Of a stretch of 64,000 nt of DNA, positions 52,175 to 59,193 are shown in pieces. The stretch's first letter is position 1, and each line of letters begins with the position of its first letter. Below the pieces are notes generated by a model. That model ran no database searches. It was not told the origin of the DNA and saw nothing but the letters and a program-made list of their open reading frames with translations. The position numbers and the translations under genes are program-made. Source of the stretch: Polynucleobacter sp. (GTDB lineage: Bacteria; Pseudomonadota; Gammaproteobacteria; Burkholderiales; Burkholderiaceae); contig NZ_JAUXZY010000004.1 in assembly GCF_030693775.1 (NCBI RefSeq), positions 372,001 to 436,000 on the forward strand. The letters run 5' to 3'.

Positions 52175-52285
52175 ATGCGTAATATTACTATTGGCATCCT
52201 CGTATTTCCGCGCTTTCAACTGCTTGATTTGGCCGGTACGGGCGAACACCACCCCCAAATAGACCCTATTTTGGCTCGCATTGAC
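52175..52285 (+). pseudogene. Remnant of a GlxA/DJ-1-PfpI-type regulator (N-terminus only)
   Basis: From the ATG at 52175 the frame reads MRNITIGILVFPRFQLLDLAG, matching the start of GlxA-type regulators that have a DJ-1/PfpI domain followed by an AraC helix-turn-helix. After residue 21 the similarity stops and the frame ends at 52285. The rest of the gene (about 300 residues) is absent; the next gene, the AAA+ ATPase, starts 62 bp later. This looks like a gene cut by insertion or deletion at the left edge of the ATPase-hydrolase pair. Confidence 0.65.
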
Positions 52286-52346
52286 TGCCGTCAAGCATGT
52301 TTCAGGCCTAGCTTTCTATGATTTATTAAAAGAGTAAAAAGAACAC

Positions 52347-53987
52347 ATGGAATTCGAAATACCAGAAACCCTGGCCAATGCGCTACTTGGAACGGTCAAT
52401 GAAGATTCGCCGCTTGCTAAGCGGCTGAGCGAGTACGGCCGTTCCCGAGGCAAACGTGTGGTGCCCAGCCACCTTTTCGACGCCACCTCACTTAACACAC
52501 TCTACGGCCTGTGTCGTACGGCCAACGAGCGTGAGCTGATGTTCCAAATGTTGGCGCTGGACAATATCCACGCCGCACCGGCTGCCCGAAAAATCCCCAG
52601 CTTGGAGCATCTGATCCCCGGTCTGATCGCTTGGCTGTCGCGTGACCTGATCGATGGCTGGCTCTATAGGCTCGGCAAGGATGGTGTGTTGCTGCCCTGG
52701 CTGGTCCATTCCATGCGCTATGTGCAGCCTGTCGATAGTGCAGCTTACGTCATCATCGGTCTTCTGGCTAATACCTTGCAGGCTGCAGAACGGGGGCCGG
52801 TTACCGATCCGAGGCTAAGGCGTACTGGCATGACCTACAGCATCACCTTTTATGCCGAAGATATTCTGGATTGCACGATTCCCGAATTGATGACAGGTTA
52901 TGGTTACTTCAAAGAATGTGCGGAATTCAAAAACGAATACGAGGCACACTTAAAGCGTTTCATGCAGATGCAGCCGAAGTTTGGTGCGCAGTTTACTGTT
53001 TCTGGCACTGTCTGGGTGTCCAGCGAAGGGCCTCGTCCACAACTCGAATGCATGCGGCTGCAGGCAGGCACGACAGCCCGCTGCGTCAATGACGAAGAGC
53101 TGCTGGAACGCCACTTTGATACCACCGCCGATGCAAGCTTCTGGCGCGGAAGCGGTATCAATGAGGGTTTTGAACGGATTCCCCAGCATTGCTATCTACA
53201 CCTATTTCACCTGGATTACCACCGCGGCGTATGGGTACATGTGCAACATGTTGAGTCCTATTGTTACAAACCAGAATTGCGTGACAAGCTGGTTCTGCCG
53301 CATGCTCATCGCGAGCTGATTGATATCTTGACCGCTGATCGTAACTTCCTGATGGAGGACATCGTCGAGGGTAAGTCGGGCGGTACAACCATCCTGTGCA
53401 AAGGCGCGCCTGGCTTAGGCAAGACGCTGACAGCAGAGGTCTATGCCGAGGTCGTCCAGAAACCACTATACCGCGTACATTCTGGTCAACTCGGCGTGAC
53501 GGCAAGCTCAGTGGAAGCGAACCTTTCGAAAATCCTGCGGCGCGCGGCGCGCTGGGATTCGGTGCTGTTGCTCGACGAGGCCGACGTCTACATTCGCCGC
53601 CGCGACAACGATCTGCAGCACAACGCCATCGTGGCTGAGTTTCTGCGTACCCTCGAGTACTTCAACGGCTTGCTGTTCATGACTACCAACCGCGTAGCCG
53701 ACATTGATGACGCCGTCTTGTCGCGCTGTATCGCCATCATCCAGTTCGAGACACCGACACAAGTGCAGGCGAAACAACTATGGAAATCGCTAGCGCAGCA
53801 GTTCAACACTGAATTACCCGACGACCTAGTTGAGCGCTTGACAATAACCTACGCAGCTGCCAGCGGCCGCGATATCAAGGAGTTACTCAAGCTGACGCTC
53901 AAGTTTTGTAAGGGTAGGAATTTATTGCTCAGCGAGGAAGCCTTTGCTCAGTGCGCGGCTTTCCGCAGCATCGGTAAGCCTGTTTAA
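52347..53987 (+). CDS. AAA+ ATPase with uncharacterised N-terminal region
   Basis: A 546-residue protein whose C-terminal half is an AAA+ module: Walker A GAPGLGKT (353-360), Walker B VLLLDEAD (406-413), sensor 1 TTN (446-448) and an arginine-finger candidate in LSRC (R460). The segment before Walker A (LVLPHAHRELIDILT, DIVEGKSGGTTILCKG) and after it (TAEVYAEVVQKPLYRVHSGQ) resembles a family of AAA ATPases frequent in fungi, in which a beta-rich domain precedes the module. The N-terminal 340 residues are not recognised; no membrane helix or nuclease motif is evident. GC and CTG/CGC codons are clearly higher than in ppc or dadA on either side. The next gene starts 1 bp after its stop, so the two very likely act together. 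Confidence 0.85.
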   Translation: MEFEIPETLANALLGTVNEDSPLAKRLSEYGRSRGKRVVPSHLFDATSLNTLYGLCRTANERELMFQMLALDNIHAAPAARKIPSLEHLIPGLIAWLSRDLIDGWLYRLGKDGVLLPWLVHSMRYVQPVDSAAYVIIGLLANTLQAAERGPVTDPRLRRTGMTYSITFYAEDILDCTIPELMTGYGYFKECAEFKNEYEAHLKRFMQMQPKFGAQFTVSGTVWVSSEGPRPQLECMRLQAGTTARCVNDEELLERHFDTTADASFWRGSGINEGFERIPQHCYLHLFHLDYHRGVWVHVQHVESYCYKPELRDKLVLPHAHRELIDILTADRNFLMEDIVEGKSGGTTILCKGAPGLGKTLTAEVYAEVVQKPLYRVHSGQLGVTASSVEANLSKILRRAARWDSVLLLDEADVYIRRRDNDLQHNAIVAEFLRTLEYFNGLLFMTTNRVADIDDAVLSRCIAIIQFETPTQVQAKQLWKSLAQQFNTELPDDLVERLTITYAAASGRDIKELLKLTLKFCKGRNLLLSEEAFAQCAAFRSIGKPV

Positions 53988-53988
53988 G

Positions 53989-54705
53989 ATGGCAACGTTT
54001 GACACCTCTTTCCTGGGAGATTCGGTGTTGGGCCGCCTCAGTTTTCGACCCGGCGCCGTACCCGACAAGCAAGCCTTACCTGCTGGTCGTCACGATCTGG
54101 GGATTGCTAGCGAGCGCGATGCTGTATTGATCGTGCCGGACGGTCTGCAGCCTGGAGTTCCAGTCGCTCTGCTCGTGATGTTTCATGGCGCCGGTGGCAG
54201 CGCCGACAAGGTGCTGCCATTCTTGATCGACCATGCGTATCAGCATGGCTTTTTGCTTTTGCTGCCGCAGTCTCAGTTTCCGACGTGGGACTTGGTCGTG
54301 GGTGGTAACGGCCCAGACCTAGAGCGGCTGGACAAAGCATTACACGAAGTGGCGTCACGTTTTTCTATCAATCCATCCCACTTGGGATTTGCTGGGTTTT
54401 CAGATGGAGGCAGCTATTCGCTGTCAGCAGGCGTGACCAATGGCGACGTCGTTAGCCACGTGATCGTATTTTCCGGAGGCTTTATGTCAGTCCTTCAGCA
54501 AAATGGTACGCCCCGCATCTTCATCGCCCATGGTTTAGAAGACGAGCAGCTGCCAATTGAAACGAGTGCGCGTCCTCACGTAGCCAAACTTAAGGCCGCA
54601 GGTTATGACGTAACCGCCTTGGAATTCAGAGGCCCGCACCGCATCGAGCCGCCAGTGGTTGCGTTGGCAATTGATTTCTTCCTGAAACCGACGGCGCAGC
54701 GGTAA
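53989..54705 (+). CDS. Alpha/beta hydrolase (esterase/phospholipase-like)
   Basis: A 238-residue serine hydrolase similar to phospholipase/carboxylesterase and PHB-depolymerase-type enzymes. The oxyanion region is VMFHGAGGSAD, the nucleophile is Ser138 in GFSDGG, with Asp185 in GLEDEQLP and His217 in RGPHRI completing the triad. There is no signal peptide, so it is probably cytoplasmic. The ATG at 53989 follows the ATPase stop by one base; the frame could begin at 53944 but would overlap it by 44 bp. Codon use matches the ATPase gene. Substrate unknown. Confidence 0.88.
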   Translation: MATFDTSFLGDSVLGRLSFRPGAVPDKQALPAGRHDLGIASERDAVLIVPDGLQPGVPVALLVMFHGAGGSADKVLPFLIDHAYQHGFLLLLPQSQFPTWDLVVGGNGPDLERLDKALHEVASRFSINPSHLGFAGFSDGGSYSLSAGVTNGDVVSHVIVFSGGFMSVLQQNGTPRIFIAHGLEDEQLPIETSARPHVAKLKAAGYDVTALEFRGPHRIEPPVVALAIDFFLKPTAQR

Positions 54706-54770
54706 CAAGCCATGCTTAAAACACAGAAATTCGCATGGGACCGAAAAACAGCACTCAGAAGGGCTGGGCC

Positions 54771-54801
54771 CGTACCGGACACCTGGTTTATATCCGGTAC
54801 G
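54771..54801. repeat. 9-bp inverted repeat between convergent genes
   Basis: CGTACCGGA (54771-54779), 13-nt loop, TCCGGTACG (54793-54801), exact arms. It lies between the hydrolase stop and the convergent dadA stop. There is no T tract, so it may be a Rho-assisted or bidirectional terminator, or an inverted-repeat scar at the right edge of the ATPase-hydrolase pair. Confidence 0.6.
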
Positions 54802-54809
54802 TAACCTAT

Positions 54810-56072
54810 TTAGGTAGGCTGATAAGTCGGCATTAACGAAGATGGATACGGCACCCTATTGCTTGACTCAATAACGTCGGCAACCATTTCAGCAGTTGCC
54901 GCCGAAAGCGTCCATCCCAGATGCCCGTGGCCGGTGTTGTAAAACACATTCTTTTTGGAGCCCTTTCCAATTCTAGGCATCATATTTGGCATCATCGGTC
55001 TTAGACCTGCCCAGGGCACTACAGAGCGCGTATTGATCCTGGGAAAGCATTGATTGACCCAATCAACCAATGGCTTAATACGGTCAGCTCTAATATCGCG
55101 ATTCACGCCATTAAACTCAGCTGTACCGGCAACCCGGAAGCGATCAAGCCCCAAGCGGCTGGTAACGAGCTTGGTTTCATCATCAAGCAAGCTCACGATT
55201 GGTGCCCCAGCTTGACTTTGAGCATCGCTTAAGTTGACGGTAATGGAGTAGCCCTTAACTGGATAAACGTTGACATAGTCACCTAGCTGGCTTGCAAGCG
55301 CTCGGCTAGCAATGCCTGTACAAACGACCACATTATCAAAGACTTGCTCTTCATATTCACCATTTCTTAGCATGGTGACCTTGACCGATTCCCCATCGGA
55401 CTTCACTTTGATAACTTCGCAGTTATAAATAATCTTCACGCCTTTCTTCTCGGCCGCAGAAGATAAGGCATGCGTAAATTTGTGAATATCCCCGGTCGAA
55501 TCACTCTCAGTAAAGTAGCCACCATAATATTGACCCGATAAGGTGGGCTCAATATCAATTATTTCTTTTGGGGAAAGCATTCTTCTCTCAAGGCCGCCTT
55601 TAGCTAGCATTTGAGAGACCTTGGCGGCGTGATCAAAGCCGGCTTTATCGCGGTAAATGTGAAGAATGCCTTCTTTCTTTAGGTCAAAATCAATGCCTTC
55701 ATCTTTGGCCCATTGAAAAAGGTACTTTCTGGCTTCGATTGCTAACTTGGTAGTAGCTATCGTATTTTTTTCGTATTGAGGGATAGCGGCCATGAATTCA
55801 GCAAACCAAGACAATTTATGCCAGCTGGGTTTCATATTGATGAGAAGCGGGGCATCTTTTTTGAAGATCCACTTCATGCCTTTCAAAATAGTGCCCCAGT
55901 GATTCCACACCTCGGCATTGGATGCCGAAAGTTGGCCACCATTTGCAAATGAGGTTTCCATTGCGCTGTAGCGATGACGCTCAAGTAAGGTAACGGAATA
56001 GCCTCGCTTGGCTAAAGCGTAAGCAGTCGTGACGCCGGTAATGCCGCCACCAATAACAACATAGTTTTTCAT
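54810..56072 (-). CDS. dadA: DadA-type FAD-dependent amino-acid oxidoreductase
   Basis: Flavoprotein of the D-amino-acid dehydrogenase/glycine oxidase family. The N-terminal dinucleotide fold is VVIGGGITGVTTAYALAKRG followed by the Glu in LLERH; the C-terminus has PWAGLRPMMPNMMPRIGKG and NTGHGHLGWTLSAATA, both DadA hallmarks. Length 420 residues from the ATG at 56072, which has GGAG 6 nt upstream. A tandem glycine riboswitch precedes it, so glycine, or an amine degraded to or from glycine, is the more likely physiological signal than D-alanine. The true substrate cannot be told from sequence. Confidence 0.9.
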   Translation of the reverse strand: MKNYVVIGGGITGVTTAYALAKRGYSVTLLERHRYSAMETSFANGGQLSASNAEVWNHWGTILKGMKWIFKKDAPLLINMKPSWHKLSWFAEFMAAIPQYEKNTIATTKLAIEARKYLFQWAKDEGIDFDLKKEGILHIYRDKAGFDHAAKVSQMLAKGGLERRMLSPKEIIDIEPTLSGQYYGGYFTESDSTGDIHKFTHALSSAAEKKGVKIIYNCEVIKVKSDGESVKVTMLRNGEYEEQVFDNVVVCTGIASRALASQLGDYVNVYPVKGYSITVNLSDAQSQAGAPIVSLLDDETKLVTSRLGLDRFRVAGTAEFNGVNRDIRADRIKPLVDWVNQCFPRINTRSVVPWAGLRPMMPNMMPRIGKGSKKNVFYNTGHGHLGWTLSAATAEMVADVIESSNRVPYPSSLMPTYQPT

Positions 56073-56101
56073 GAATAGCTCCAAAACGCCAAAGGGGTTA
56101 A

Positions 56102-56129
56102 GCGCACTAGAAATATGTCTAATGTGCGC
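56102..56129 (-). promoter_or_regulatory. Hairpin between the glycine riboswitch and dadA
   Basis: On the transcript, GCGCACATTAG pairs with CTAGTGCGC directly after the second aptamer. There is no U tract after it. It may be part of the expression platform, or a spacer helix; the dadA ribosome-binding site lies about 20 nt further down. Confidence 0.4.
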
Positions 56130-56131
56130 CC

Positions 56132-56304
56132 CCTCTGTTTTGGACCTGAGAGATTCACAAGCGAAGCTTGCTTGCTCCTGCGGTACCCTAGCCGACGTTT
56201 AGCGCTAGGGACTCTTCAGAGTGTTGTTCAAACATCGGTTCTTTTGCCTGAGAGTTTCCGGGGCGGTTGCTCCTTCGGCGCCAACGAGTGGTCTCTCCCG
56301 ATGT
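56132..56304 (-). promoter_or_regulatory. Tandem glycine riboswitch upstream of dadA
   Basis: Two aptamers read on the minus strand. Aptamer 1 (56304-56232) has GGGAGAGACC, GCCGAAGGAGCAA and AAACTCTCAGGCAAAAGAACC, closed by ACATCGG/CCGATGT. Aptamer 2 (56221-56132) has CTCTGAAGAG, GGTACCGCAGGAGCAAG and AATCTCTCAGGTCCAAAACAGAG. These are the conserved gcvT-type elements and the short linker is as in other tandem glycine switches. Glycine switches usually turn on glycine cleavage or amino-acid transport genes; here the target is a DadA-type oxidoreductase. Confidence 0.93.
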
Positions 56305-56313
56305 AACAAATTC

Positions 56314-56342
56314 ATCATAAATTACATTATTTAATCCGTCAA
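56314..56342 (-). promoter_or_regulatory. Sigma-70 promoter of the riboswitch-dadA transcript
   Basis: TTGACG (56342-56337), spacer of 17 bp, TATGAT (56319-56314), on the minus strand. The predicted transcription start is about 56307, immediately before the P1 helix of the first glycine aptamer. Confidence 0.8.
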
Positions 56343-56450
56343 TTTCTCTTCGCCCATTCATCAGTCCCCTTAAAAAGGAAGTAGTGGTGGGTTGTCCATG
56401 AGACTGCCGATGTGGTTTTAAACGGCAAAATCACTTGATTTGTGAGGCAT

Positions 56451-56479
56451 TTGACAATAGTCAATATATGGACTATATT
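56451..56479 (+). promoter_or_regulatory. Promoter of the MarR-CDGSH-DoxX operon
   Basis: TTGACA (56451-56456), a 17-bp spacer and TATATT (56474-56479). The predicted start is about 3 nt before the ATG at 56489, so the regulator would be translated from a leaderless message. Confidence 0.75.
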
Positions 56480-56495
56480 AGTACATATATGGACT
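56457..56495. promoter_or_regulatory. Putative MarR operator and direct repeats
   Basis: ATAGTC (56457-56462) and GACTAT (56471-56476) form a 20-bp palindrome lying between the -35 and the -10. The 11-mer ATATATGGACT occurs twice, at 56464-56474 and 56485-56495, spaced exactly 21 bp, two helical turns. This is the arrangement expected for autorepression by a dimeric winged-helix regulator. Confidence 0.65.
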
Positions 56496-56905
56496 TTCTA
56501 CCGATCATTAAAGAGCTAGCTCGGACCTATCAAGGGTTTGAGGCCTACTCATCTGCTCACATTCGAGGGCTGGGATTATTGCCAGTCCAGTTTGATGTGA
56601 TTGCCACTTTGGCGAATCAGCCGCCCATGAGCTTTAAGCAACTGGGTAAAAAAACCCTGATTTCTAAAAGCTCCCTTACGGGCGTAGTGGAGCGCATGGT
56701 TCAAAAGGGCTTGATTGCGACCCAAGAAAACCCCGACGATGCGCGCAGCCATTTGCTTAGGCTAACCGGTAAAGGGCAAACGATTTTCGAGCAAGTCTTT
56801 CCAGAACAGATGAAGCATCTTGAAAAAGTGTTTGAAAAGCTGTCAAAAAAACAAATGAACGAAATTGAAGCATCACTTAAAACCCTGAAATCCATTTTTA
56901 ATTAA
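56489..56905 (+). CDS. MarR-family transcriptional regulator
   Basis: A winged-helix dimer-forming repressor of 138 residues from the ATG at 56489. The DNA-binding region is MSFKQLGKKTLISKSSLTGV followed by the wing ENPDDARSHLLRLTGKG. Helices rich in Lys/Glu form the dimerisation ends. The frame extends to 56435, but the promoter -10 would then be inside the gene, so 56489 (MDFLPIIKEL) is preferred. It leads an operon with CDGSH and DoxX proteins, and such regulators often respond to phenolic or quinone-type ligands. The ligand is unknown. Confidence 0.85.
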   Translation: MDFLPIIKELARTYQGFEAYSSAHIRGLGLLPVQFDVIATLANQPPMSFKQLGKKTLISKSSLTGVVERMVQKGLIATQENPDDARSHLLRLTGKGQTIFEQVFPEQMKHLEKVFEKLSKKQMNEIEASLKTLKSIFN

Positions 56906-56919
56906 CTAGAGGAAACACC

Positions 56920-57156
56920 ATGAATCCACAGATCCCACAAAAAGCACCTTACAAAGTAGAAGTCACTGCTGGTCAGTCCTATTACTGGTGCTCTTGCGGC
57001 CTAAGCAAGAATCAGCCGTTTTGTGATGGCAGTCATAAAACCACTGAATTTACACCGGTGAAGTTCACCGCTGAAAAGACGGAGACCGTCTATTTCTGCG
57101 GCTGCAAACACAGTGCCAATGGCGCGTTTTGCGACGGCAGTCATAACAAGCTCTAA
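56920..57156 (+). CDS. Double CDGSH iron-sulfur protein
   Basis: A 78-residue protein with two CDGSH units: CSCGLSKNQPFCDGSH near residues 24-39 and CGCKHSANGAFCDGSH near residues 58-73. Each has three Cys and one His, able to hold a redox-active, acid-labile 2Fe-2S cluster. There is no transmembrane anchor, unlike mitoNEET. It has GAGGAA upstream and lies 14 bp after the MarR gene. Its role is probably electron transfer or redox sensing; this is inferred from the family. Confidence 0.93.
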   Translation: MNPQIPQKAPYKVEVTAGQSYYWCSCGLSKNQPFCDGSHKTTEFTPVKFTAEKTETVYFCGCKHSANGAFCDGSHNKL

Positions 57157-57189
57157 ACCCCCTAGATAAATTTTTTAATCAGGAAAAAA

Positions 57190-57600
57190 ATGAAGCATTC
57201 TGAAAGTGTATTAAACCTACTAGGCCGTATTGCCATTGCCGCATTATTTTTGCCAGCAGGACTGAATAAGTTAATGGGTATCGAGGGCACCACAGGGTAT
57301 TTCGACTCGCTTGGATTGCCTGCTGCAGCTATATTAGTTTGGGTAGTGATTGCCGTTGAAGTGTTCGGTGGCATTGCGTTAATTCTGGGGTATCAAACTC
57401 GTCTTGTCGCAATTAGCCTGGCAGTCTTTACGGTGTTGGCAAGCATTGCTGGTCACGCCTTCTGGGCAGCCCCAGCGGATGCCGCATTTATAGCGCAGCT
57501 ATTGTTCTTTAAGAATATTGCAGTCACTGGTGGTTTGCTGATATTAGCTTCATCGGGCGCTGGTTCAATTAGTCTAGATGGCCGCAGGGCAAAAGGGTAA
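57190..57600 (+). CDS. DoxX-family membrane protein
   Basis: A 136-residue protein with four membrane helices of the DoxX/DoxD fold. Recognisable segments are LLGRIAIAALFLPAGLNKL and VVIAVEVFGGIALILGYQ. Family members associate with quinone chemistry or with redox and thiol-stress complexes. It is 33 bp after the CDGSH gene, with AGGAAAA upstream, and closes the MarR-CDGSH-DoxX unit. Function here is inferred from the family. Confidence 0.88.
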   Translation: MKHSESVLNLLGRIAIAALFLPAGLNKLMGIEGTTGYFDSLGLPAAAILVWVVIAVEVFGGIALILGYQTRLVAISLAVFTVLASIAGHAFWAAPADAAFIAQLLFFKNIAVTGGLLILASSGAGSISLDGRRAKG

Positions 57601-57619
57601 AAACTTAATCCATTGAACT

Positions 57620-57641
57620 AGAGTCAAGCGTTCTTGACTCT
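57620..57641. terminator. Hairpin after the DoxX gene
   Basis: AGAGTCAAG, loop CGTT, CTTGACTCT, a perfect 9-bp stem, 19 bp after the DoxX stop. The downstream T run is short (GGTTT), so the terminator is plausible but not classical. Confidence 0.55.
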
Positions 57642-57733
57642 GGTTTAAGGTCATCTAGATCTAAAAATTGCAAGTGATAGTAGGCTTCTTTTTTCATATG
57701 CAGCATGGCTAAATCGTCCTAGAATAGTCATAG

Positions 57734-57755
57734 CTTCTTGGAATAAGCCAAGAAG
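57734..57755. repeat. Hairpin in the leader of the DUF6306 gene
   Basis: CTTCTTGG and CCAAGAAG separated by six bases, ending 12 bp before the ATG. It could be an mRNA leader structure or an operator. Nothing else is visible between 57642 and 57767. Confidence 0.4.
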
Positions 57756-57767
57756 ATAGGCGCTCCA

Positions 57768-58217
57768 ATGACACTAGGCCAAAACATGCATGATTTATCC
57801 GTTTCAAATCCAATCGGTGGCGATGAACTAGTCGCTGCCCTCAATGAGTTGCTGGAGGCAGAGCGAGCCGGTGCTCGAGTAGCCCTAGAAACAGCCAATC
57901 AAATAAAGGGTCATGACTTAGCTCCCTTGGTTATTGATATTCAGCAAGACGAAGTGCGTTGGTGCAAGATGCTTCTGGGAGTCATTGGATCGCTCGGCTA
58001 TTTGCCTTCCACTACCACGGGTGATTTTTATGAGAAAGCCATCGCCATTGAAGACCTGAAGGATCGCTTACTTTTTTTGAACCGAGGGCAGGGCTGGGTA
58101 GTACGGCGGCTAGAAAAATTAATTCCACGAATTCAAGAATCGCACATTCGTGCCCAGCTACAAACAATGCTGGATGCGCACATCCAGAATATCCAGCGGG
58201 TCGAAGAGGGTATCTAG
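57768..58217 (+). CDS. Ferritin-like DUF6306 protein
   Basis: A 149-residue all-helical protein with LVAALNELLEAERAGARVAL and later DIQQDEVRWCKMLLG, resembling ferritin-like domains (ExxR...ExxxH-like pattern) of the DUF6306 group. Glu residues of both helices could bind metal; His residues are scarce, so activity is uncertain. No signal peptide. The alternative start is the ATG at 57786 (MHDLSVS). It stands alone; function unknown. Confidence 0.75.
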   Translation: MTLGQNMHDLSVSNPIGGDELVAALNELLEAERAGARVALETANQIKGHDLAPLVIDIQQDEVRWCKMLLGVIGSLGYLPSTTTGDFYEKAIAIEDLKDRLLFLNRGQGWVVRRLEKLIPRIQESHIRAQLQTMLDAHIQNIQRVEEGI

Positions 58218-58887
58218 TAACAGATAAACTTAATCTGCTGCACATGTTTGGCCTTAAGTGCCAATAGATGCCATGCGCCATCAGCTTTGTGTCACCGTGC
58301 ATTATCAACGCTACATTAGAGTTTCCCGCCCCTTTTTTTGGTATTGTCGGTACAGATTAAGAGGGGCACTGCAGATCCCAATTACTTTGTTGTTTCGCAA
58401 AAGTAGACCCGAAAAGGGGTATATTCGCGAGCATCCAACCAACCATGACATATTTCTTACGTCATCAATTACTTAAAATTGTGTAGGAGAGTACAGATTT
58501 TTATGTAAGACGGCATCTGAATTCTCATCTAAAAAACGTATATATAGAAGATCTGACATATTTTGAGCAAGCGCAATGGAGCTATTGCAGTCTTAATTAG
58601 ATAAATTCACTAGTCATTTTTATTAATTAATTTTCAATTGCTGGCGAGGCAAGACAAGTTTTAATCGAAAAACGGCTTCCTCCAATCAAAAACTTTTTTA
58701 ATCTACAACTTAATATATTGATTTTGCTCCACACGAAGTAGGTTTGTAGGATCGCAGTTATTTTATGCTGCTCAATCAAAAAATCTTGAATCAATTGTAT
58801 TTTGAAAGCATAAGGGACGTGGCTTGGCAGGCAGAATAATAATAATCGTCATTATCTTAATTCGGGCATTTTGTGAGCCCATGCAGG

Positions 58888-58948
58888 ATGCGTTCGCAAA
58901 GCGAACGCAATGCTAGAAAAATGCGGACGCATTGCGAACGCATTGCTA
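58888..58948. repeat. Two direct copies of a 28-nt palindromic unit
   Basis: Each copy reads ATGCGNNCGCANNGCGAACG followed by CANTGCTA, at 58888-58915 and 58921-58948, 33 bp apart. Each can fold into a stem with GCGxxCGC arms. The copies differ at five or so positions. No further copies were found in this window. Confidence 0.65.
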
Positions 58949-58989
58949 CCAGTCACCAGTCACCAGACTCCATACTCCAGTCTCCAATC
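58948..58989. repeat. Six tandem heptamers of the ACCAGTC type
   Basis: ACCAGTC, ACCAGTC, ACCAGAC, TCCATAC, TCCAGTC, TCCAATC in strict 7-bp register. Such heptamer arrays occur in intergenic DNA or at 3' ends of genes in several bacterial groups. Confidence 0.75.
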
Positions 58990-59193
58990 AATCAATACGA
59001 TGGTAGTAAAGCGTATAGAAGGGTTTTGGGTGTAGTCCTCCATTTCTTCACCTTTTCCGCTGGACTGGGCTCTTGCGCTTGCGGAGCTGAATCGGGTACG
59101 ATTTGGTGCATGATCAATGAATTCAACACCAAAGCCCCTGCCGCCTTGAATCCATTCATTGTCAGCACAATCCATTAAAAGGGAGTCCCTGGA

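Larger units (their letters stand above)
58218..59193. other. Gene-poor region of about 1 kb
   Basis: No supportable gene. The first 650 bp are AT-rich and degenerate. Two 28-nt palindromic units and a set of six heptamers lie at 58888-58989. The last 200 bp have small open frames on both strands (58873-59178 plus, 58960-59229 minus) that share no family features. The minus-strand frame ends within the heptamer array, which is typical of remnant or orphan sequence next to such repeats. Confidence 0.5.

Noticed and set aside
58258-58476. 72-codon plus-strand frame in the gene-poor kilobase
   Set aside because: Composition is random and no family is recognised.
58888-58989. Possible CRISPR array
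   Set aside because: Only two imperfect 28-nt units with a 5-nt gap, no spacers of 30 nt or more and no cas genes.
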